Below, piece after piece: positions 1-8,273 of a DNA stretch of 64,000 bases. Below the pieces are notes generated by a model. That model was not told the DNA's origin. It ran no database searches and worked only from the letters and a program-made list of their open reading frames with translations. How positions within the stretch are numbered: the first letter of the stretch is position 1; every line of letters begins with the position of its first letter. The stretch is from Falsihalocynthiibacter halioticoli (GTDB lineage: Bacteria > Pseudomonadota > Alphaproteobacteria > Rhodobacterales > Rhodobacteraceae). The DNA is taken from NCBI RefSeq assembly GCF_025802015.1, contig NZ_JAOYFC010000004.1, forward strand, positions 89,762-153,761. Direction: 5' to 3'. Position numbers and translations under genes: made by a program.

Positions 1-75
1 CGGGCTGTGCATCGCTATTGGCTCTCCGATACGCGAGAACAGGGCCGATACGGCCCGCAAAGGCCGGAGAGACTA

Positions 76-1578
76 ATGACCGCTGACTTCATGACCAACG
101 CGCGCCGAGACTGGCTCGGCAATGTTCGCCCTGATCTGATGGCGGGCCTTGTTGTTGCCCTTGCCCTTATTCCCGAAGCGATTGCGTTTTCGATCATTGC
201 GGGCGTTGATCCCAAAGTTGGACTCTACGCGAGTTTCTCTATTGCGGTGATTACGGCGCTGACGGGCGGACGCCCTGGGATGATCTCGGCGGCAACAGCG
301 GCGACAGCGGTTCTTATGGTCACGCTCGTGAAAGATCACGGGCTTCAATATCTTCTGGCCGCAACGGTTCTAGCTGGACTTCTGCAAATTCTCGCTGGTT
401 TCTTGAAACTCGGAAGCGTGATGCGGTTTGTCTCCCGCTCGGTGATGACGGGCTTCGTGAACGCGCTTGCGATCCTTATTTTTCTTGCTCAATTGCCAGA
501 GCTTAATCCGGCGACCCTCGGCGTGAACACAATGACCTACATCATGGTCGCGGGCGGATTGGCGATTATTTACCTGTTCCCCTACATCACAACAGCAGTT
601 CCCTCGCCGCTGGTTACCATTGTTGTTCTGACAACGCTTGCGCTGGTGCTTGATATCGACGTGCGTACTGTGGGCGATATGGGAGCTCTTCCAGATACCC
701 TTCCAGTGTTCCTGATCCCTGACATTCCGCTCAATTTTGAAACGCTTCAAATCATCCTGCCTGTGTCAGCGGCGATTGCTGTTGTTGGCCTACTCGAGAG
801 CCTGATGACAGCGCAGTTGGTTGACGATCTCACAGACACCGTAAGCGATAAGAACCAAGAGTGTATCGGCCAAGGGCTTGCCAATACTGCGACCGGTTTT
901 ATCGGCGGTATGGCGGGTTGTGCGATGATCGGTCAGTCTATGATCAACGTGAAATCTGGTGGTCGCGGACGGCTTTCTTGTTTCGCGGCTGGTGTATTTC
1001 TCCTGTTCCTGATCGTTGTTCTTGGCGATTGGGTTGCAAAAATTCCAATGCCTGCGCTTGTGGCGATTATGATCATGGTGTCCATCGGGACATTCAGCTG
1101 GTCGAGCCTCAAGAACCTGCGCGAGCACCCCAAAGCAAGCTCGATTGTTATGGTCGCGACTGTGGTCGTCACCGTCTACACCCACAACCTCGCGCTTGGC
1201 GTACTGACGGGCGTGCTGCTGTCGGGTATCTTCTTTGCTTGGAAAATCGCGGCTGTGTTCCGCGTGACGTCCAAGCTTTCTGGGGATGGCCGCGCGCGTG
1301 ATTATCTGGTCGAAGGGCAGCTTTTCTTTGCCACGGCGCCGGACCTTTCCTCTGCATTTGACTTTGGCGAGGCGCTCGACCGTGTGACAATTGACGTCAG
1401 CCGCGCGCACATTTGGGATATTTCATCGGTCGGCGCTTTGGATATGGTAGTGCTCAAGTTCCGCCGTGAAGGCGCAGATGTCGAGATTATCGGCATGAAC
1501 GAAGCGAGCGAAACCCTGATGGGGCGTTTGGCGGAACATGACAAACCCGGCGCGCTTGAGCGCTTGATGGGCCACTAG
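76..1578 (+). CDS. SulP family inorganic anion transporter with STAS domain
   Basis: Inner-membrane anion transporter of the SulP (SLC26) family, probably moving sulfate, bicarbonate or a related anion. The protein (500 aa) has about ten hydrophobic segments over residues 20-400 and a C-terminal cytoplasmic STAS-like domain (about 410-500, with the stretch DISSVGALDMVVLKF). The N-terminal PDLMAGLVVALALIPEAIAF segment is typical of the family. I chose the ATG at 76 because GGAGAG lies just upstream; the frame stays open to position 7, but that extension is polar and unlike the family. It is followed after 11 bases by a universal stress protein, so the two are probably cotranscribed. The transported ion cannot be told from sequence. 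Confidence 0.9.
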   Translation: MTADFMTNARRDWLGNVRPDLMAGLVVALALIPEAIAFSIIAGVDPKVGLYASFSIAVITALTGGRPGMISAATAATAVLMVTLVKDHGLQYLLAATVLAGLLQILAGFLKLGSVMRFVSRSVMTGFVNALAILIFLAQLPELNPATLGVNTMTYIMVAGGLAIIYLFPYITTAVPSPLVTIVVLTTLALVLDIDVRTVGDMGALPDTLPVFLIPDIPLNFETLQIILPVSAAIAVVGLLESLMTAQLVDDLTDTVSDKNQECIGQGLANTATGFIGGMAGCAMIGQSMINVKSGGRGRLSCFAAGVFLLFLIVVLGDWVAKIPMPALVAIMIMVSIGTFSWSSLKNLREHPKASSIVMVATVVVTVYTHNLALGVLTGVLLSGIFFAWKIAAVFRVTSKLSGDGRARDYLVEGQLFFATAPDLSSAFDFGEALDRVTIDVSRAHIWDISSVGALDMVVLKFRREGADVEIIGMNEASETLMGRLAEHDKPGALERLMGH

Positions 1579-1589
1579 GGAGGCAGAAG

Positions 1590-2438
1590 ATGTCTAAGAT
1601 TATCGCACTTGTCGACGGCTCCGTTTATTCGGAAAGCGTTTGTGATCATGCTGCTTGGGTGGCACTGCGCAAGGGCTCCACTGTGGAGTTGCTGCATGTC
1701 ATCGGGCGCCGCGAAGGGTCCACAAGCAACCTTTCTGGCAACATCGGCCTCGGCGCGCGTAGCAAGCTGATGGAAGAACTGGCCGATCTGGATGCCAAGA
1801 AAGCCAAGCTTAGCATGGAGCATGGCCGCGCGATCCTAGAGGACGCCGAGAAGCGCATCCGCGAAGATGGCGTGACCGAAGTTGTGACACGCCTTCGCAA
1901 CGGTGATCTTGTCGAAGAGATGCGCAAGGAAGAAGCGGACGCGGATGTCGTTATCGTTGGAAAGCGTGGCGAAGCGGCGGATTTTGCCAAAATGCACCTC
2001 GGCTCCAACCTTGAGCGCGCAGTACGGGCATCAACCAAACCTGTCCTTGTGACCACACGAGAGTTCCGTCCGATCAACAAGTTTATGATCGCTTATGATG
2101 GCAGCGCCAGCGCGGAGAAAGCTCTTAAGCATGTGGCGCAGAGCAAGGTTTTTGCCGGTCTGGAATGTCTTCTTCTGTTCGCAGGAACAGATACCGAAGC
2201 CAACCGCGCCACACTTGAGAAGGGCAAGGCAGAGCTCGAAAAGGCGGGATATACGGTTGATGCGCAATTGCGTGACGAGCAACCGGAGGTCGCGATCCAA
2301 GAGGCGATTGGTACGCAAGGCGTAGAGATGCTTTTGATGGGGGCATACCGCCATTCTCGGTTCCGGAATCTGTTTATTGGTTCCACCACATCGGAGATGA
2401 TCCGTTCCTGTCACCTGCCTATGCTTTTGTTCCGCTAG
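1590..2438 (+). CDS. Universal stress protein, tandem UspA domains
   Basis: Soluble nucleotide-binding-type stress protein of 282 aa with two UspA folds. The first half (1-150) starts IIALVDGSVYSESVCDHAAW. The second (about 155-282) starts FMIAYDGSASAEKALKHV and ends with the signature GAYRHSRFRNLFIGSTT, close to the G-2x-G-9x-G-S/T ATP-binding motif; the first copy has a comparable GKRGE...HLGSNLERAV region. A GGGAGG ribosome site precedes the ATG. It sits 11 bases after the SulP gene; SulP-Usp pairs are common in proteobacteria, suggesting the Usp modulates or accompanies the transporter, which is inference. Confidence 0.9.
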   Translation: MSKIIALVDGSVYSESVCDHAAWVALRKGSTVELLHVIGRREGSTSNLSGNIGLGARSKLMEELADLDAKKAKLSMEHGRAILEDAEKRIREDGVTEVVTRLRNGDLVEEMRKEEADADVVIVGKRGEAADFAKMHLGSNLERAVRASTKPVLVTTREFRPINKFMIAYDGSASAEKALKHVAQSKVFAGLECLLLFAGTDTEANRATLEKGKAELEKAGYTVDAQLRDEQPEVAIQEAIGTQGVEMLLMGAYRHSRFRNLFIGSTTSEMIRSCHLPMLLFR

Positions 2439-2579
2439 GCCAAATTCACAAGAACATATCGAGCGGCCTACGGGGCGCTCAATTGCGCAGGCTATAAAAA
2501 TTGCGCCAAGCCCCTTTAACCTAAGGCGCTAGTGCGTTATGAGGCCGCGTCTTTCATGACTCAAACGAAGGAGTCCCTC

Positions 2580-3602
2580 ATGGGCTATAAAATCGTCGTC
2601 GTCGGCGCGACCGGAAATGTTGGCCGCGAAATGCTAAACATTCTGGCCGAGCGTCAGTTCCCTGTAGATGAGATTGCTGTGCTTGCAAGCCGCAAATCTC
2701 TTGGTACGGAGGTGAGCTTTGGCGACACGACGCTCAAGACGAAGGATCTCGACACGTTCGATTTTGAAGGTTGGGATATTGCGCTCTTTGCTGTCGGCTC
2801 CGAAGCAACCAAGACTTATGCGCCCAAAGCGGCGGCATCTGGATGTTTGGTGATCGATAACTCGTCGCTCTATCGCTACGACCCGCAAATCCCTCTGATT
2901 GTTCCAGAAGTGAACCCTGATGCGATTGACGAATATCGCAACAAGATGATCATCGCGAACCCGAACTGCTCGACTGCTCAGATGGTTGTTGCGCTTAAGC
3001 CGCTGCATGACCGCGCAAAGATCAAACGCGTTGTTGTGTCGACTTATCAGTCGGTGTCCGGCTCGGGCAAAGATGCAATTGATGAGCTTTGGAACCAGAC
3101 AAAAGGCATGTATGTGCCGGGTCAGGAAGTTGAGCCCAAAGTTTATCCGAAGCAGATTGCCTTCAACGTGATCCCGCATATCGACGTTTTCCTTGAAGAC
3201 GGTTCCACCAAGGAAGAGTGGAAGATGGTTGCGGAGACTAAGAAGATCATCGACCCAGCCATCAAGGTAACTGCAACTTGCGTGCGCGTTCCTGTGTTCG
3301 TGGGCCACTCCGAAGCACTCAATATTGAGTTTGAGGATTTCATCGACGAAGACGAAGTCCGCGATATTCTTCGTGAAGCACCAGGTATTATGGTTGTCGA
3401 TAAGCGCGAAGATGGTGGCTATGTGACGCCGGTTGAATGTGTTGGCGATTTCGCGACATTCATTTCGCGTATCCGCCAAGACAGCACAATCGACAACGGC
3501 ATCAACCTCTGGTGCGTGTCCGACAACCTCCGCAAAGGTGCTGCATTGAACGCGGTTCAGATCGCCGAGCTTTACGGCCGTCGCGTCTTGCAAAAGGGAT
3601 AA
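2580..3602 (+). CDS. asd: Aspartate-semialdehyde dehydrogenase
   Basis: Catalyses NADPH-dependent reduction of aspartyl phosphate to aspartate semialdehyde, the branch point to lysine, diaminopimelate, threonine and methionine. The 340-aa protein opens with the Rossmann motif GATGNVGREM, contains the catalytic cysteine in NPNCSTAQM, and has the family stretch VSTYQSVSGSGKDAIDEL. The ATG at 2580 is preceded by AAGGAG at 2568-2573; an upstream in-frame start at 2532 would add 16 residues with no support. Length is normal. A terminator directly follows and reaches into the end of the convergent exporter gene. Stand-alone gene with its own roughly 140-base leader. Confidence 0.97.
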   Translation: MGYKIVVVGATGNVGREMLNILAERQFPVDEIAVLASRKSLGTEVSFGDTTLKTKDLDTFDFEGWDIALFAVGSEATKTYAPKAAASGCLVIDNSSLYRYDPQIPLIVPEVNPDAIDEYRNKMIIANPNCSTAQMVVALKPLHDRAKIKRVVVSTYQSVSGSGKDAIDELWNQTKGMYVPGQEVEPKVYPKQIAFNVIPHIDVFLEDGSTKEEWKMVAETKKIIDPAIKVTATCVRVPVFVGHSEALNIEFEDFIDEDEVRDILREAPGIMVVDKREDGGYVTPVECVGDFATFISRIRQDSTIDNGINLWCVSDNLRKGAALNAVQIAELYGRRVLQKG

Positions 3603-3614
3603 ACTCCCTTTCAC

Positions 3615-4520
3615 CTAAGATTTTAAAGGCCTCGCAACCACGCGGGGCCTTTTTCGTTTGGGTACAGGCGGCCTCTGTGCGGCAACGATACTTACCAATA
3701 CGAGCGCGACACCGGTGATTTGAACGAATGTTAAGTTCTGGCCAAGGACGACCCACCCCAAGGCAACCGCCGAAACTGGACTAAGAAAGCCAAGTACAGA
3801 AATTGCTGCCGGTGGGATGACTTCGATCCCCTGAAACCAAAGAACATAGGAAAGTGCGGCGCCAACAAAGCAAAGATAACCTATGCCAACGAGGTTCGTG
3901 TGGCTCAGAGATGGCAAGCCGCCCTCGATCCAAATGGATAATGGCGCCAGTAAGAGCCCACCTGCAGTTAATTGCCATGCCGTGAAAGTCAGGTTTGATA
4001 CAGGCGGCTTCCATTTGCGGGTTAGCACCGTCCCTAGTGCCATCGATAGGGCGCCGAGTACGCCTGCTGCTACGCCAAGGGTATTTGCCTCTGCGTTGGG
4101 CGATAGGACGATGAGCGCAACGCCTGTAATCCCGACGAAGCTTGCGACAAGCGCATAAGCCTTGATCGGTTCGTTGATGATGAGGCGCGCGGCGAGAATG
4201 ACGAACAGAGCTTGAACGGCACCTAAAGTCGCAGCGACCCCGCCAGGAAGAAGTTGCGCTGTAAAGAACAGGCAGGTCCAAAAGAACGAGAAGTTGAGAG
4301 CACCGAGAATTAGCATTCTCCAGAGCCAGACCCCGGTCGGTACTTTACGGACGATGGCAAGTAGGACCACGCCGGCGGGGAGTGCGCGCAATAAGGCGAT
4401 GCTTGCGGGGTGCACGTCTTGGAGGAATTCCGTCGTTACCAAGTAGCTGCTGCCCCAGATGATAGGTGCAAGCGCCGCCAGAACTGTGATCCACCGCGGG
4501 TGTTGAAAAGGATTTTGCAT
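3615..4520 (-). CDS. EamA/DMT family exporter, PecM-like
   Basis: Ten-helix drug/metabolite transporter of 301 aa with two EamA repeats (about residues 10-140 and 150-285). The repeat starts are LAALAPIIWGSSYLVTTEFL and GVAAGVLGALSMALGTVL. The ATG at 4520 was chosen because the first 71 residues of the longer open frame are not hydrophobic or conserved and would cross the regulatory palindromes. It is divergent from a MarR regulator with two palindromic sites between them, the arrangement of pecM/pecS, where a MarR protein represses a DMT exporter. The substrate is unknown. The C-terminus is basic (PKRKRPRVVARPLKS) and overlaps the asd terminator. Confidence 0.85.
   Translation of the reverse strand: MQNPFQHPRWITVLAALAPIIWGSSYLVTTEFLQDVHPASIALLRALPAGVVLLAIVRKVPTGVWLWRMLILGALNFSFFWTCLFFTAQLLPGGVAATLGAVQALFVILAARLIINEPIKAYALVASFVGITGVALIVLSPNAEANTLGVAAGVLGALSMALGTVLTRKWKPPVSNLTFTAWQLTAGGLLLAPLSIWIEGGLPSLSHTNLVGIGYLCFVGAALSYVLWFQGIEVIPPAAISVLGFLSPVSAVALGWVVLGQNLTFVQITGVALVLVSIVAAQRPPVPKRKRPRVVARPLKS
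3625..3654 (+). terminator. Rho-independent terminator after asd
   Basis: An 11-base arm at 3625-3635 pairs with 3642-3652 around a six-base loop (one G-T pair) and runs into a T tract. It ends asd transcripts. The same bases encode the last codons of the convergent EamA gene on the minus strand. Confidence 0.85.
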
Positions 4521-4532
4521 CGTGTCCCCAAA

Positions 4533-4579
4533 TATCTCTACGTCGAGATAAATGGATATAGTTTGACCTCGAGATAAAT
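4533..4579. promoter_or_regulatory. MarR-type operators between exporter and regulator
   Basis: An 18-base near-perfect palindrome at 4533-4550 (TATCTC...GAGATA arms, ACGT centre) is followed by a second copy of the half-site TCGAGATAAAT, at 4543-4553 and 4569-4579, 26 bases apart. The shape and sequence match sites used by MarR/PecS-type repressors. The first site sits next to the exporter start, the second about 20 bases before the regulator start, so both promoters could be controlled. Binding is inferred. Confidence 0.65.
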
Positions 4580-4597
4580 ACAAGAAATAATCGATGC

Positions 4598-5098
4598 ATG
4601 GATGATATTGACCGAATTGCCGCGCAGTGGCGCCGAGAACGACCAGACCTGGATGTAGAGCCGATGATCTTAATCGGGCGACTGAGCAGGATCGCCGCGA
4701 TTTTCTCTGCTGAAATGGGAAAAACCTTTGCAAAATATGATCTTAACGGCGCGACCTTCGATGTGTTGGCGACGTTGCGAAGGGCAGGGGAACCCTACAG
4801 TCTGACGCCGAACGAGCTGTTGGCGAATATGATGATTTCCTCCGGAACACTGACCAACCGTATCGATCAGCTGGTGAAGATGGACCTCGTTGAACGGGTC
4901 AAAAACCCGAAAGACGGTCGGAGTGTTGTGGTGAGAATCACCCCCTCGGGATTCGCCAGAATCGACCGAGTCGTGACCGAACATGTGGCAACTCAAGCCC
5001 GGATTCTCGCGCGATTTCCGGCCGAAAACAGGGTCGAAATGAATTTTTTATTGACCGAGCTGTTGGACGGATTGTCGCAGGTAAGCCCAACGAGTTAA
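4598..5098 (+). CDS. MarR family transcriptional regulator, PecS-like
   Basis: DNA-binding repressor of 166 aa. An N-terminal helix with QWRRERPDLDVEPM precedes a winged helix-turn-helix (about residues 55-125: LTPNELLANMMISSGTLTNR, then the wing VERVKNPKDGRSVVVRIT). The extended N-terminal helix with a tryptophan is shared by PecS/HucR-type MarR proteins that sense urate-like or phenolic ligands. Gene order (divergent from a DMT exporter, shared palindromes) supports a PecS role. The ligand is not evident. The start at 4598 gives the conserved MDDIDRIAAQWR beginning. Confidence 0.85.
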   Translation: MDDIDRIAAQWRRERPDLDVEPMILIGRLSRIAAIFSAEMGKTFAKYDLNGATFDVLATLRRAGEPYSLTPNELLANMMISSGTLTNRIDQLVKMDLVERVKNPKDGRSVVVRITPSGFARIDRVVTEHVATQARILARFPAENRVEMNFLLTELLDGLSQVSPTS

Positions 5099-5109
5099 CC
5101 TGTTGTTAA
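5095..5109. promoter_or_regulatory. Candidate CtrA box
   Basis: The sequence TTAA-N7-TTAA at 5095-5109 is an exact match to the full CtrA consensus of alphaproteobacteria. It overlaps the MarR stop codon and lies about 270 bases before the small basic protein gene, so it is far for a promoter element of that gene. It may be chance in an AT-rich spot. Confidence 0.35.
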
Positions 5110-5170
5110 TTAATGGTTTTTTAAGAATATTGGGCATTATGGCAAGCCTGTGTTTTCTTTGCGAATTAAT

Positions 5171-5281
5171 CGCCATAATTGTGTCTCAATTGTGATGATC
5201 CCGCCATAATTGTGGACAATTTCAAATCCGGACTATACCGTTAGCTTATTCGAGTTGCCCAAAAGGGATCGGGATTATCCC
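5171..5281. promoter_or_regulatory. Phased direct repeats and palindrome upstream of the 62-aa gene
   Basis: The 13-base sequence CGCCATAATTGTG occurs at 5171-5183 and 5202-5214 (31 bases apart). The core AATTGTG occurs a third time at 5188-5194, giving spacings of 11 and 20 bases, i.e. one and two helical turns. An 11-base perfect palindrome GGGATTATCCC lies at 5271-5281. This looks like a regulator-binding array for the gene starting at 5376. No factor is assigned. Confidence 0.5.
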
Positions 5282-5375
5282 TCTGAGTTCTCGAAAAATG
5301 TCTAGTCCTGAGTAACACTGGTTTAGCAAGAAAAATCCCGAACTTGAACCAATGATCAACTCTAGGAGATACAAG

Positions 5376-5564
5376 ATGACATTCGCTAACCTTCAAGAAA
5401 AAGCTCGCCAAGGCCGCAAAGACGCACTCGCAAAGCGTGAAGAAAATCGCGCTCGCCGCAAATCTCTGGCAATGTTCTTTTCCAACCGTCAGTCCAAAGT
5501 TGACGACAGCATCGAAGTACCAGCACCTGTAGCTGCTGAACTGGATACGAATATCGCCGCCTAA
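5376..5564 (+). CDS. Small basic hypothetical protein, 62 aa
   Basis: Not recognised. The ATG at 5376 has AGGAG at 5364-5368 with ideal spacing; an upstream ATG at 5352 lacks a site. The first 40 residues are rich in Lys, Arg, Gln and Glu (KARQGRKDALAKREENRARR) and look like one amphipathic helix; the tail is acidic/Pro-Ala rich. No membrane segment, cysteine or signal peptide. It is not a DUF1127 protein. It stands alone behind about 270 bases of non-coding DNA that carries repeats, so its regulation may be elaborate. Nucleic-acid or membrane-surface binding is possible from charge only. Confidence 0.7.
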   Translation: MTFANLQEKARQGRKDALAKREENRARRKSLAMFFSNRQSKVDDSIEVPAPVAAELDTNIAA

Positions 5565-5633
5565 ACTACGCTAAGTGTAAGCGACGGTTTGTGTTTTACG
5601 AGTTGGTTAAGACGCGGGCGTCGGAAGATTACA

Positions 5634-6284
5634 TTATACCGAGGCAAATTCACCGGTATCTTTATTGTAATACTCCAGCCCGCCTTTGCCGATATCGTGC
5701 CAAAGTCCATGCAAACTAAGCTTCTGCTGATCAACGGCATCTTTAACAAATGGGAACGACATCAAGTTTTCGAGCGAAACAAGCACAGCTTCTTTCTCAA
5801 GCGCACGAACCCGATCTGTTTCTTGTTCTAGCTGAGAGACGCGCTCAAACCCAGGACGAAGGATATCCATCCAACGACCGACAAAGCTTGATTTCTCTTC
5901 CAATTCCGGAGCTTTACCAGAACACATATCGTGGCAACCCTTCACACCACCACACCCAGAGTGCCCAAGCACAACGAGGTTGGTAACGTGTAGCGCGGTA
6001 ACCGCATATTCAATCGCAGCGGAGGTTCCGTGAATATCGCCATCAGGCTTACAAGGTGGCACCAAGTTAGCAATATTACGGTGAATGAAGAATTCGCCTT
6101 GGTCGGCTCCAAAGATCGAAGTCACATGGACCCGACTATCACAACAAGAGATAATCATCGCACGCGGTCTTTGACCCTCGTCGGCAAGTCTTTGATACCA
6201 AACGCTGTTTTCGGCATATGTGGTGGCTTTCCACCCATTGTACCGCTTAACAAGATATGAAGGCAAAGGCATCGCGTGTTTCAT
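5634..6284 (-). CDS. Beta-class carbonic anhydrase
   Basis: Zinc enzyme interconverting CO2 and bicarbonate in the cytoplasm; 216 aa, normal length. Zinc ligands are visible as Cys47 and the Asp49-Ser-Arg dyad in SCCDSRVH, and His108/Cys111 in GHSGCGGVKG. Residues around FFIHRNIANLVPP also fit the family. The ATG at 6284 follows GGAGC in good position, so the longer open frame is not used. Monocistronic; the next gene upstream is divergent. It may work with the SulP-type anion transporter nearby, but they are not in one operon. Confidence 0.95.
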   Translation of the reverse strand: MKHAMPLPSYLVKRYNGWKATTYAENSVWYQRLADEGQRPRAMIISCCDSRVHVTSIFGADQGEFFIHRNIANLVPPCKPDGDIHGTSAAIEYAVTALHVTNLVVLGHSGCGGVKGCHDMCSGKAPELEEKSSFVGRWMDILRPGFERVSQLEQETDRVRALEKEAVLVSLENLMSFPFVKDAVDQQKLSLHGLWHDIGKGGLEYYNKDTGEFASV

Positions 6285-6430
6285 AAGAGCTCCTGTATCC
6301 GTCGTCTTGTACGTTCTAGGGCGCATTTGTCAGAAATTCGAGAGAAATCTGACGCCGTCGTAAAGGCTTTATAAGGATCGTGGCGCAAAATTGTAATCGC
6401 CGTGGGGGCAGAAAGAAATAACCGGAGGGT

Positions 6431-6817
6431 GTGGTTTTGGTGGAAACAGTCGATATTCGACCCGATGAGGACGTACGACTTAATCCAGAGAGGCTGACGG
6501 AGTTGTTCAATCAGTTGGGCAATCGTGGAGCTGCGGATGTAGTTTGTCGCGCTATGGAAGAGCTGGCAGCAAGGCTCACTAAAATAGAGAAAAGCTTTTG
6601 GCAGGGTGAATATCAGGCCGTCAGCAAGGGCGCGCGTAGCCTTATCGCAATTGCAGAGCAGATCGGCCTTAACGGTCTGGCGCAAGTTGCGCGACATGTT
6701 TCTGTGACTGCGCGGACCGAAGACAAGACAGCGACGGCGGCAACAGTCGCGCGGCTTCTGCGTATGGGTGATCGTTCGCTTTCAGCTGTTTGGAATACAC
6801 AAAACTTGAGCGGTTAG
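6431..6817 (+). CDS. Hpt-like helical protein lacking the phospho-histidine
   Basis: About 125 aa. The spacing and pattern (LNPERLTELFNQLG..., then GARSLIAIAEQIGLNGLAQVA) resemble a histidine phosphotransfer four-helix bundle, where the canonical text is AHxLKGxxxxxG followed by LAxxA. Here the His position is Arg and the following Lys-Gly is Ile-Ala, so it could not carry phosphate. The start is uncertain: GGAGG at 6424-6428 favours TTG at 6437 or GTG at 6440 over GTG at 6431. It is divergent from carbonic anhydrase and 70 bases before the aminopeptidase. The Hpt relation is my reading by eye. Confidence 0.6.
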   Translation: MVLVETVDIRPDEDVRLNPERLTELFNQLGNRGAADVVCRAMEELAARLTKIEKSFWQGEYQAVSKGARSLIAIAEQIGLNGLAQVARHVSVTARTEDKTATAATVARLLRMGDRSLSAVWNTQNLSG

Positions 6818-6887
6818 GCGCTTTGGCTTGCGGCTCGGCGTAGGCGCGGTAGTCTGTGGATTGAATTGATCAATCCACAGGCTCGAA

Positions 6888-8273
6888 ATGACTCTCAAAT
6901 TTGCGCAAAACAAAACAAACGCTACTCCAATCCACGTTGTAGAATCTGACGGGCTTTCCAACTTTGTTGAGGGCCTGTCTGGAAGTGCGCGGAACTGGGT
7001 GGCTTCACAGGAGTTTCGTGCAGGGCTGGGGCATTTCGTAATTGTTCCAAACGCGGATGGTGGCATTGACTCTGTCATTGCCGGGTACGGAAATGAAACT
7101 GTCCGAAAAAGAGGGCGGTTTCATCTCGCTACGGTCGCCGCGGTGCTGCCGGAAGGGAAGTATAAGCTCGAAACTTTTCCTGCGAGTTTCGATCTAGAGA
7201 CGGAACTTCTGGGTTGGTTGCTATCTGGCTACAGTTTTGATCGCTATAAAACCCGTCCTGCTCACAAAGCATCGATCGTTGCGCCCGCAAATTGCGATGC
7301 GGCTAAGCTTGAGGCGATTGCAGCAGGCGAAGCCTTAACCCGAGACCTTATTAATACACCGACCTCTGATATGGGGCCGCCCCAACTGCAAGAAGCGTTT
7401 GAAACGCTTGCGGCACAACACGGCGCAGAAACAGTGGTGCGTGTTGGGCAAGACTTGCTCGATCAGAATTTTCCGATGATCCATACGGTCGGCCGCGCGT
7501 CTGCTCAGGAGCCGCGTTTGCTAGAGATGCGGTGGGGATCAAAAGGGCCGAAACTTACTCTTGTTGGTAAGGGGGTGTGCTTTGATACCGGCGGGCTAAA
7601 CATCAAACCAGGCGCTTCAATGGGACTTATGAAGAAAGACATGGGCGGCTCAGCGGCGGTGCTCGGACTTGCACATATGATAATGTCACTCGGCCTGCCG
7701 ATACAGCTTAGGGTTCTGGTTCCGGCAGTGGAAAATGCAATTGATGGCTCGGCGTTCCGGCCGCAAGACGTGCTTACTTCGCGCAAGGGCCTGACCGTAG
7801 AAATCAACAATACCGATGCAGAAGGACGACTTGTACTTGCCGATGCGCTGGCCTTGGCGGACGAGGAAGAAACTGACCTTATCGTATCTATGGCAACGCT
7901 CACGGGCGCCGCACGGGTCGCGGTTGGTCCGGACTTAGCGCCATATTATGTGGATGCTCAGTCAGATGCGTCAGCTCTCGAAGAAGCGGCAACAACGGTT
8001 GCGGACCCTGTTTGGCGTATGCCGTTTCATGACCCGTATGAGGCAATGATCGAACCGTCGATCGCGGATTTGGATAACGCTCCCAAAGGCGGCTTTGCGG
8101 GTTCGATTACTGCGGCTTTGTTTTTGCGCCGCTTCGTGACCGAGAATGCGCGGTACATGCATTTTGATATTTATGGGTGGCAGCCAAAATCGGCTCCGGC
8201 GCGGCCAGTTGGTGGCGTGGGGCAAGGAACACGTGCTTTGCTTGAGGCGCTCCCAAAACTGTTGGATCTGTAG
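6888..8273 (+). CDS. Leucyl aminopeptidase family protein (M17)
   Basis: Cytosolic metallo-aminopeptidase of 461 aa that removes N-terminal residues from peptides. The catalytic M17 domain (about 160-455) holds the metal-binding NTDAEGRLVLADAL signature, GKGVCFDTGGLNIKPG with its Asp, and MKKDMGGSAAVLG with the catalytic Lys. The N-terminal macro-like domain is shorter than in E. coli PepA, as in many alphaproteobacterial paralogues. Its stop overlaps the next start by one base (TAGTG), so an NlpC/P60 hydrolase is translationally coupled; both act on peptides, which suggests a cell-wall peptide recycling pair. Confidence 0.93.
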   Translation: MTLKFAQNKTNATPIHVVESDGLSNFVEGLSGSARNWVASQEFRAGLGHFVIVPNADGGIDSVIAGYGNETVRKRGRFHLATVAAVLPEGKYKLETFPASFDLETELLGWLLSGYSFDRYKTRPAHKASIVAPANCDAAKLEAIAAGEALTRDLINTPTSDMGPPQLQEAFETLAAQHGAETVVRVGQDLLDQNFPMIHTVGRASAQEPRLLEMRWGSKGPKLTLVGKGVCFDTGGLNIKPGASMGLMKKDMGGSAAVLGLAHMIMSLGLPIQLRVLVPAVENAIDGSAFRPQDVLTSRKGLTVEINNTDAEGRLVLADALALADEEETDLIVSMATLTGAARVAVGPDLAPYYVDAQSDASALEEAATTVADPVWRMPFHDPYEAMIEPSIADLDNAPKGGFAGSITAALFLRRFVTENARYMHFDIYGWQPKSAPARPVGGVGQGTRALLEALPKLLDL

